Shown here piece by piece: positions 58,092-64,000 of a stretch of DNA of 64,000 nt. The stretch lies in NCBI RefSeq assembly GCF_003533305.1, contig NZ_DOEH01000021.1, positions 122,251-186,250 on the forward strand. The letters run 5' to 3'. The notes under the pieces are model-generated. The model was given only the letters and a program-made list of their open reading frames with translations, had not been told where the DNA came from and did no database searches. The translations under genes and the position numbers were made by a program. Source of the stretch: Providencia sp. (GTDB lineage Bacteria; Pseudomonadota; Gammaproteobacteria; Enterobacterales; Enterobacteriaceae). Position 1 is the stretch's first letter. The number at the start of each line of letters is the position of its first letter.

Positions 58092-59015
58092 ATGCTACTA
58101 CACATAATACTAGCTGCACTTGGCCCTATTGTTCTGGGTTTAGCTGTAGGATGGCTTTCAGGTAAGTATGGTTTTATTAAAAGAGAGTACTCTCAAGCAT
58201 TCGCAGATTTTGTTGTCAAAATTGCATTACCTTTTGCTTTATTTTTAGCGGCAGCCCAAGCGCCACCGGATGTATTACTTAATATCGATTACTTGTTGGC
58301 TTTAGCTGTAGGTTTAATTGTTTCTTATGTGATTGGTTTTATTGTAGGGAAAGTTTTTTTCCATCACGATAAAAAAGATGCAGCCATGCAAGCGTTATCC
58401 GTTTCATTTCCCGACATGGCTTACTGTGGGCCACCCGTGCTATTAGCAACAGTAGGATCATCTGGTTTGATTGCCATGGTGTTAGGTAACCTTATTTATA
58501 CCGTTATCATTATTCCATTCACCTTGTTGATGATAAGTGGCACGCAACAGGGAAATAGCATTATAAAATCTATCGGAAAAGCGATTGCTCAACCCTTAGT
58601 CTTTTTACCTGTTCTTGGCGCAATTCTCGCAATTTGTGGCATTAAATTACCTGAAATATTACAAAATTCAGTTAATGAATTAGGTAAAACCGCAGGTGGT
58701 GTGGCACTGTTTTTCCTTGGGTTACTTCTATCAGGTATTAAATTAAAAATTAATGCGGAAATTATTTTTAACGTCTTCATTAAAAACTTTGTGCAAGCCG
58801 CATTAATACTTGGCACAGGTCTTGCCCTTGGACTCCAAGATGACTTATTAAAAGCGGCATTTATTATCGGTGTATTACCCACAGCAACAGCGGTTCCTGC
58901 ATTGGCGATTAGTAATAAAGCCTATACAGAAACCTCGGCAGGAACTGTATTACTCAGTACCTTAGCCGCATTAATTTCTATTATTGGCGGTATTACGATC
59001 GTCGAAATGCTTTAA
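58092..59015 (+). CDS. AEC-family transporter (auxin efflux carrier / MdcF-like)
   Basis: 307 residues and ten membrane helices, a two-times-five-helix repeat. 'LGPIVLGLAVGWLSGKYGFI', 'PDMAYCGPPVLLATVG' and 'FIIGVLPTATAVPALAISNK' are family blocks. Bacterial AEC proteins transport small carboxylates such as malonate or malate. No metabolic neighbours help to name the substrate, and there is no mdc cluster. Monocistronic with a strong terminator. Confidence 0.87.
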   Translation: MLLHIILAALGPIVLGLAVGWLSGKYGFIKREYSQAFADFVVKIALPFALFLAAAQAPPDVLLNIDYLLALAVGLIVSYVIGFIVGKVFFHHDKKDAAMQALSVSFPDMAYCGPPVLLATVGSSGLIAMVLGNLIYTVIIIPFTLLMISGTQQGNSIIKSIGKAIAQPLVFLPVLGAILAICGIKLPEILQNSVNELGKTAGGVALFFLGLLLSGIKLKINAEIIFNVFIKNFVQAALILGTGLALGLQDDLLKAAFIIGVLPTATAVPALAISNKAYTETSAGTVLLSTLAALISIIGGITIVEML

Positions 59016-59022
59016 TTTTTTA

Positions 59023-59048
59023 AGGGCAGATTAACGATAATCTGCCCT
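59023..59048 (+). terminator. Terminator of the AEC transporter gene
   Basis: AGGGCAGATTA/TAATCTGCCCT forms a perfect 11-bp stem with loop ACGA, followed by ATTCTTTTTA. Confidence 0.92.
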
Positions 59049-59190
59049 ATTCTTTTTATTTCCCCTCCAGCTCTATTTTATTCCCCTTATTTACGCTGAT
59101 TAATCCACCTAATATTTGCAAGACAGATCACAAAAAAAGTATCATGGTGTCAAATTCTTACTTTTTATACATCTGGGAAATAAATTAAAA

Positions 59191-60174
59191 ATGAAAATTA
59201 GCGATGAATTAGCTTCTGCTATCGCATCAGTTACCGAAGTTGCTGCCATTGCAGCTTTTGATTGGATAGGAAAACAAGACAAAAATGCAGCTGATAAAGC
59301 AGCTGTAGAGGCAATGCGTAATCGCCTTAATGAAATTGATTTTCATGGAAAAATTGTTATTGGTGAAGGAGAGATTGATGACGCGCCTATGCTCTATATT
59401 GGCGAACAAGTCGGAAAACAATCCGGAAATCAGCATTTAGATATAGCCGTAGACCCCATTGATGGAACCCGTATGGTTGCCTGTAATGAGCAAAATGCGA
59501 TTGCTGTACTAGCCGCTGCGCCTGCAGGTACACTATTACAAGCTCCCGACATGTATATGGAAAAAATAGTAGTCGGTGCAGCAGCTAAAGGTGCTGTACA
59601 TCTGGCAAATCCGTTAGAAAAAAATCTTGAATTTCTTTCTACTGCTTTAAATAAACCTATTTCAAGCTTATCGATTGCAGTGTTAGATAAACCACGCCAT
59701 CAACATATCATCAAAACCATTCGAAATTTTGGTGCAAACGTTATCACTATTCCTGACGGCGATGTGCTGGCATCATTGCTAACTATCTTACCAGAGCATC
59801 CAATTGATATGATGTATGGTACTGGTGGCGCACCTGAGGGCATTATCAGTGCGGCTATTGCACGTGCTCTAGGTGGCGATATGCAAGCAAGATTAATTTC
59901 TCGCGATCAGGCTAAAGGCGACAGCGAGCAAAACAAGCAACTTGCGTTACAAGAAACCTTACGTTGTAAGCAAATGGGGATTGAAATTGGCGAAATTTTA
60001 TCTCTCGATATGATGGTAAGTACTTCTGACGTTATATTTTCTGCCACCGCGATTACATCAACCGTGCTTATGGGGGGAATTTCTCACGATGACTATAGCC
60101 GTACATCGAATACTATTTTAGTTAGTGGCCACAACCGCTCATTAAAAATTATCAATAACCGCCACTTTAAATAG
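59191..60174 (+). CDS. Class II fructose-1,6-bisphosphatase (GlpX/YggF type)
   Basis: 327 residues. The metal and phosphate sites are present: 'IVIGEGEIDDAPMLYIGE', 'AVDPIDGTRM' and 'YGTGGAPEGIISAA'. It hydrolyses fructose-1,6-bisphosphate in gluconeogenesis and is cytoplasmic. The start MKISDELASAIASVTEVAA at 59191 (GGGA upstream) fits the family; the in-frame ATG at 59116 adds 25 unrelated residues. It is equally distant, by eye, from E. coli GlpX and YggF, and it is not in a glpFK operon, so no symbol is given. Confidence 0.92.
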   Translation: MKISDELASAIASVTEVAAIAAFDWIGKQDKNAADKAAVEAMRNRLNEIDFHGKIVIGEGEIDDAPMLYIGEQVGKQSGNQHLDIAVDPIDGTRMVACNEQNAIAVLAAAPAGTLLQAPDMYMEKIVVGAAAKGAVHLANPLEKNLEFLSTALNKPISSLSIAVLDKPRHQHIIKTIRNFGANVITIPDGDVLASLLTILPEHPIDMMYGTGGAPEGIISAAIARALGGDMQARLISRDQAKGDSEQNKQLALQETLRCKQMGIEIGEILSLDMMVSTSDVIFSATAITSTVLMGGISHDDYSRTSNTILVSGHNRSLKIINNRHFK

Positions 60175-60327
60175 TCTTTTTATCTACCTGATTCGAAAAG
60201 TACCAAATCGTTGTGACAGACAACGGAGGTACATAGAAATGAATATAGAAGTGTCGTAAATAAACGCTGAATTCGGTTAACTAAATGAATTTAATTAATT
60301 TGAATATCGAAATAGACTAAATATAAT

Positions 60328-60350
60328 AAAAGGGCTAAATCAGCCCTTTT
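60328..60350. terminator. Bidirectional terminator between the FBPase gene and dtpA
   Basis: AAAAGGGCT/AGCCCTTTT forms a 9-bp stem with a 5-nt loop, flanked by A- and T-runs on both sides, between convergent genes. Confidence 0.9.
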
Positions 60351-60375
60351 ATTATTATGTCATTCGAGCGAAAAA

Positions 60376-61845
60376 TTAACGCTCAAGTGTCATACGGTTT
60401 AACATCGGTGCGGTAAAGACCATAATAATGGCGATCACACCCGTTGCAATACCAATTTTTAAGAATACATCACTATAAACCGCTAATGATTCTATTTTAC
60501 TAGTTATCTCACCTTGTGGTGCAGCCGCTAGGGATGCAACATAACCGGCAATAAAGGCCGCAGCCGAGTTAGTTAAGAACCATGCGCCCATAATAAAGCC
60601 CATCAAACGCTGTGGTACCAATTGTGCTACCATTGCGAGGCCTAAACCAGAGATCATCAATTCACCGATGCTTTGGAAACCATAACAAATAACCAGCCAT
60701 TCTACGGAAACAATACCCGCGTCATTAGCAAACTTAGCACCTAGAGGTAAAATCAAGAATGCTGCAGAACAAAGTACCATACCAATAGCAAACTTATGCG
60801 GCATCGGTAAGTTATCGCCCATCTTATTATAAATAGCAGCTAATATTGGGCTACCAATCATAATCCACAATGGATTTAACGCTTGATACTGAGCAGGCTC
60901 AATGGCAAATCCTAACACATCATGCTCAACATTATGTAAAGCAAAGAAGTTTAGAGAAGTCGGCATCTGGCTATATAAAACAAAGAACACTATCGCTTCA
61001 AGCATTAAAATCAATGCAACTATCATTCGACGACGAGCCAAGCCCGTTAACGCCAATGTTTCTTTGATAAAAATAACTAAAATACCTAATGAAATGATCG
61101 CCAACGCAGTACGAGCAACACCGAGGTTATAAAGCAACCAATTTGAAAGTGCGATTAGTGCAACCACACCAACGATTGTAGCCAGCAATTTCGAAATAAC
61201 GACCGGTTCAAAATCAGGTTTAGAGCCATGCTGAGAAACCCACTTTTTACACATAAAGAAGTTAATAAGTGTAATGATGAGGCCGACAACACTAAGAGAG
61301 AATGCGACATCCCAACCGTAATGTTTTGCCAACCAAGGGGTTGCTATCATTGAGAAGAATGAACCGATATTGACGGACATATAGTACATAGTAAATGCAC
61401 CGTCCAGACGGGGATCATCTTTATCATAACAAGTAGACAATAATGAAGAGGGATTAGCTTTAAATAAACCGTTACCCACAGCTATTGTTGCTAAACCTAA
61501 ATATACCATTGACACATCATGGTCTGAGTAGGCAACAAATGCATACCCCGCAATTAAGACAATGGTTCCAAGAACAATCGCACGCTTGGTGCCAAGAACT
61601 TTGTCTCCTAACCAACCACCAATCGCAACAAAACCATAAACTAGAGCAGAAAATGCAGCGAACAGTGTAATCGATTCTGTTTCAGACATTCCCAGCACTT
61701 GGCTAAGATAAATTGGAAGTATTCCCTGAAGACCGTAATAACCAAAACGCTCCCAGAGTTCGATAGAAAAGATGAGATAGAATGAGCGAGGTTGCTTAAA
61801 CGCGTTAAGACTTATTTCCTCTTTGTTATTGTTAGTTGTGGACAC
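60376..61845 (-). CDS. dtpA: Proton-dependent di/tripeptide permease DtpA (TppB)
   Basis: 489 residues and 14 membrane helices. POT/PTR signature with '[20 protein letters not shown]' (the ExxER motif) and '[20 protein letters not shown]'. Very close to E. coli DtpA throughout ('[20 protein letters not shown]', '[20 protein letters not shown]'), slightly shorter at the C terminus. Imports di- and tripeptides with protons. Monocistronic. Complements the OPT importer and peptidases E and T encoded in the same window. Confidence 0.95.
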   Translation of the reverse strand: MSTTNNNKEEISLNAFKQPRSFYLIFSIELWERFGYYGLQGILPIYLSQVLGMSETESITLFAAFSALVYGFVAIGGWLGDKVLGTKRAIVLGTIVLIAGYAFVAYSDHDVSMVYLGLATIAVGNGLFKANPSSLLSTCYDKDDPRLDGAFTMYYMSVNIGSFFSMIATPWLAKHYGWDVAFSLSVVGLIITLINFFMCKKWVSQHGSKPDFEPVVISKLLATIVGVVALIALSNWLLYNLGVARTALAIISLGILVIFIKETLALTGLARRRMIVALILMLEAIVFFVLYSQMPTSLNFFALHNVEHDVLGFAIEPAQYQALNPLWIMIGSPILAAIYNKMGDNLPMPHKFAIGMVLCSAAFLILPLGAKFANDAGIVSVEWLVICYGFQSIGELMISGLGLAMVAQLVPQRLMGFIMGAWFLTNSAAAFIAGYVASLAAAPQGEITSKIESLAVYSDVFLKIGIATGVIAIIMVFTAPMLNRMTLER

Positions 61846-62499
61846 AAGTTACCTCTAGTACAACCTGTACATATGCAAAAAAACCACGGAACGCTATTTG
61901 CGCTCTCGCATTGTTATGATCTCAAGAATTAAAAGTCTGAAAGATTCACTTTCGGTAGGAGGAGTATCATTCCCTGACCTCAAAACAAATAAAACAGTAT
62001 GTGAATATTGTTTATGAATCACGAACATTAAATTCAATGAGTTAAAGTATAATTGATTAATTATTCAACATTAACAGGAATATAAACCGCTAATGACCTA
62101 TCAATCCATTATTCAATATACGTTATTTATGCACCAAAAATAAAGAATTAGCTAGTGTTAATTACTGGATGAATAGATTTTAATCGTTATTAACTTCAAT
62201 ATTTCACAAAATAACAACATTATTATCGACCACTAATTAATCAGATGTTCAACGATTGTTAAGAATATTATTCTATATTGAAATAATAACAGTACGTTTT
62301 TATTTAATGGATTTAATTTCAGCCCCAAGGATGTCCCTAAATAACACAAAGAGGGAATATGTATAAAATAGTACCTTGAAATTATTATTAGATAAGATAA
62401 CTATCACTAATTGTGATTATCTCTACTATTCATTTAGCATGAATAGTTAGTCATTTACGTTAGATTGGATAATAAAATGGGGGAATATCAAATTTTTGA

Positions 62500-62748
62500 T
62501 AAAAAAAAGCCCAGAAAATGAACTGGGCATAATGCATACTACTAAAGGATCTTTCAAACTATCACTACGTAGCTGCATTATTACATTACTTCGTGTAAAG
62601 AAATGAATGATGAGGGTAAATATATGAATGTTTACGCAAGCAAACAATAATATAGTTACTAATAAGACATTCATATTCCCCAGAAGGTTCATCTTTTTTT
62701 ATTTTTTTTACACTTTTTCTTAGAAAAAAATAATAAAGATAACAATTT
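62500..62748 (-). ncRNA. Candidate small RNA or leader transcript
   Basis: On the minus strand a perfect -10 TATAAT (62762-62757) predicts a start near 62748. A strong intrinsic terminator, GCCCAG/CTGGGC (62509-62514 and 62523-62528) followed by eight T, ends it near 62500, giving about 250 nt. The -35 is weak. A minus-strand ORF (62674 or 62692 down to 62447) runs through the terminator and past the predicted 3' end, so full translation is unlikely. I do not recognise a known enterobacterial sRNA. Confidence 0.45.
62509..62528 (-). terminator. Strong rho-independent terminator
   Basis: GCCCAG, an 8-nt loop and CTGGGC, with a run of eight A (T on the minus strand) directly 5' on the plus strand at 62501-62508. 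Confidence 0.85.
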
Positions 62749-62861
62749 TGCTAAATTATACGAATAAATATTGATTCCTGTTTGATGATTGCATGAATGA
62801 AAACAACAGGATAACCTATCATTAGAATGCATTTGCAAAAATACGGCTGAAAGGAATAAAA

Positions 62862-63890
62862 GTGAAAAAAATAATTATCTCACTGCTACTCATAGGCAGT
62901 GTATTCATCCATTTAGCCTATGCGAAAACTTCCCCCCCCTTAACGGATGAACAAAGTTTACTCACACTAGCTAAAACAGGAAAAGCAGAAGCCCAATTTA
63001 ATTTAGCGATGTTTTATCAATCAAATCGTCAATTTGAGGATGCACTAAAATGGTATGGATTAGCTGCGGCTCAAGGTTTCACTAAAGCACAAATCAATCT
63101 TGCTCTTATGTATCAACAAGGTACAGGCATAGCTAAAGACAATAAATTGATGCTGTATTGGATGCAAACAGCCGCAGAAGCAGGTGACCCAATAGGCCAA
63201 ATGAATATGGCAGAATATACTTTAAATGGTATTGATAAGCTTTTAGCGAAGGATCCACAGCAAGCCGAAAATTGGTTACAAAAAGCAGCACAACAAGATT
63301 TCCCTGCGGCATTAATTACTTTGGCGTATTGGTATGAAAAAGGAACCGCAGTCACAGAGGACCCTAAGAAAGCTGAAAAAATATATCTATCCCTTGCACA
63401 AAAAGATCATCCTCAAGCTTTATATTTGCTAGGTTATCAAGCAGCAACCGGAATGTATAATAAGGTAGATTACCCTCTTGCTTTCCAATATTTTACTCGC
63501 TCCGCAAATTTAAATTTTTCACCCGCCCAAAATAGTTTAGGGATGCTATATCTCTACGGGCAAGGTGTTAAGAAAGATACAAAGTCAGCCATTAAGTGGT
63601 TAACTCTTGCCGCCGAAAAAGGTGAAGCCTCCGCTCAATTTAATTTAGCTTTAATTTATGCACGTGGCGATGGTGTTTCAGCTGACCAAGCAAAAGCATG
63701 TCATTGGTTTATTAAAGCAGCCCAACAAGGCAGCGCCGATGCACAATATGCAAGCGGTGCATGTTATCAATATGGAATGGGCGTAACACAAGATGATAAT
63801 AAAGCTTTGCGCTGGTACAAGCTAGCAGCAGCCCAAGGGAATGAACGCGCGCAAAAAAAGGTACTGATTTTAGAAAATCAACAAAGATAA
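62862..63890 (+). CDS. Sel1-like repeat (tetratricopeptide-type) exported protein
   Basis: 342 residues with a GTG start preceded by AAGGAAT. The signal peptide 'MKKIIISLLLIGSVFIHLAY' is cleaved near 'AYA-KTS'. At least seven Sel1 repeats of about 36 residues follow, with the repeat pattern of 'AQFNLAMFYQ', 'ALKWYGLAAAQGFTKAQINL' and 'MYQQGTGIAKD'. Periplasmic Sel1 proteins act as protein-interaction scaffolds. A specific partner cannot be inferred. Monocistronic in view. The stop is followed by a repeat-like sequence. Confidence 0.88.
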   Translation: MKKIIISLLLIGSVFIHLAYAKTSPPLTDEQSLLTLAKTGKAEAQFNLAMFYQSNRQFEDALKWYGLAAAQGFTKAQINLALMYQQGTGIAKDNKLMLYWMQTAAEAGDPIGQMNMAEYTLNGIDKLLAKDPQQAENWLQKAAQQDFPAALITLAYWYEKGTAVTEDPKKAEKIYLSLAQKDHPQALYLLGYQAATGMYNKVDYPLAFQYFTRSANLNFSPAQNSLGMLYLYGQGVKKDTKSAIKWLTLAAEKGEASAQFNLALIYARGDGVSADQAKACHWFIKAAQQGSADAQYASGACYQYGMGVTQDDNKALRWYKLAAAQGNERAQKKVLILENQQR

Positions 63891-63944
63891 TTCCGCCGCG
63901 ATCAGAAGATCTGCATTCTACGCATAACTAATCCTCTAAATAGT

Positions 63945-64000
63945 TTAGATTGTAGGTAGGCGACAAATAAAGCTAAGCCCTAGGAGCATACATAAGTATG
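63945..64000. repeat. Left part of a dispersed intergenic repeat (cut by window end)
   Basis: The sequence from TGTAGGTAGGCGACAAATAA to the window end (including CCTAGGAGCATACATAAGTA) resembles, from memory, a dispersed enterobacterial intergenic repeat of the form TGTAGGTAGGCGGCAAGTGA...CATAAGTAAGTGACTGGGGT. Only one incomplete copy is in the window, so the call rests on recollection. Confidence 0.45.

Larger units (their letters stand above)
61846..62861. other. 1-kb intergenic region between dtpA and the Sel1-repeat gene
   Basis: 1016 nt. It contains the dtpA promoter, a 9-bp hairpin at 62425-62447 (ACTATTCAT/ATGAATAGT), and a minus-strand promoter-to-terminator unit at 62500-62748 (separate entry). 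The rest is AT-rich without a supported protein gene. Confidence 0.5.

Noticed and set aside
62447..62674. Minus-strand hydrophobic ORF of about 75 codons (MNVLLVTILLF...)
   Set aside because: It has a GGGGA SD, but a strong intrinsic terminator lies inside the frame before the stop codon, so a full-length product is unlikely. Treated as a candidate non-coding transcript.

Overview
The window is a chromosomal segment of a low-GC member of the Enterobacterales, most likely Morganellaceae and probably Providencia. The evidence is composition plus close similarity to Escherichia coli proteins over most of the core genes (MalE, MalF, MalT, UvrC, PgsA, TsgA, DtpA, Aes, YfaY, YccJ). No insertion sequence, CRISPR array or replication origin was found. 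The left edge cuts a siderophore permease gene, and the right edge cuts into a dispersed repeat-like sequence.

Layout. 0-4 kb: the end of a FhuB-like permease gene, a methionine aminopeptidase overlapped by a ParD-like gene, uspF, and two small unknown or GFA-type genes. 4-19.6 kb: a contiguous maltose/maltodextrin regulon, malQ-malP (-), malT (+), malM-lamB-malK (-) and malE-malF-malG (+). It has MalT boxes and CRP-like sites in the two divergent promoter regions. 19.6-20.8 kb: yfaY. 21-26.5 kb: an IclR regulator followed by an OPT-family transporter, an atypical NifS/SufS-fold PLP enzyme, dipeptidase E and a DUF1177 protein, which looks like a peptide or amino-acid-conjugate catabolic operon. 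26.7-30.3 kb: an orphan ribose-type sugar ABC importer. 30.7-37 kb: fabV, a DUF1090 protein, aes, nemA-nemR, yccJ and a 50-residue gene too short for usual ORF calling. 37-38.4 kb: tsgA.

38.4-44.9 kb is an AT-rich accessory block abutting tRNA-Leu(UAA). It holds a frameshifted DinI-like gene behind an intact LexA box, an O-antigen glucosylation cassette (gtrA, gtrB and a gtrC-like gene), an OpgE-like phosphoethanolamine transferase, and an orphan GIY-YIG protein. It looks like a decayed prophage or island at the leuZ tRNA. Core genes resume with the glyW-cysT-leuZ tRNA cluster, pgsA, uvrC and uvrY (all -). The UvrY homologue has lost the phospho-acceptor aspartate of its receiver domain.

48.6-64 kb: pepT with an AbgT-family transporter, psiE, a second GFA protein, a small secreted protein, a DUF3999/DUF2339 membrane pair, an AEC transporter, a class II fructose-1,6-bisphosphatase, dtpA, a possible small RNA and a Sel1-repeat protein.

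The strongest leads are the pseudo-receiver UvrY, the PLP enzyme lacking the usual desulfurase catalytic residues in its peptide operon, the ParD-like/aminopeptidase pair, and the leuZ-adjacent island. All assignments come from reading the sequence and recalling families. No database search was run.
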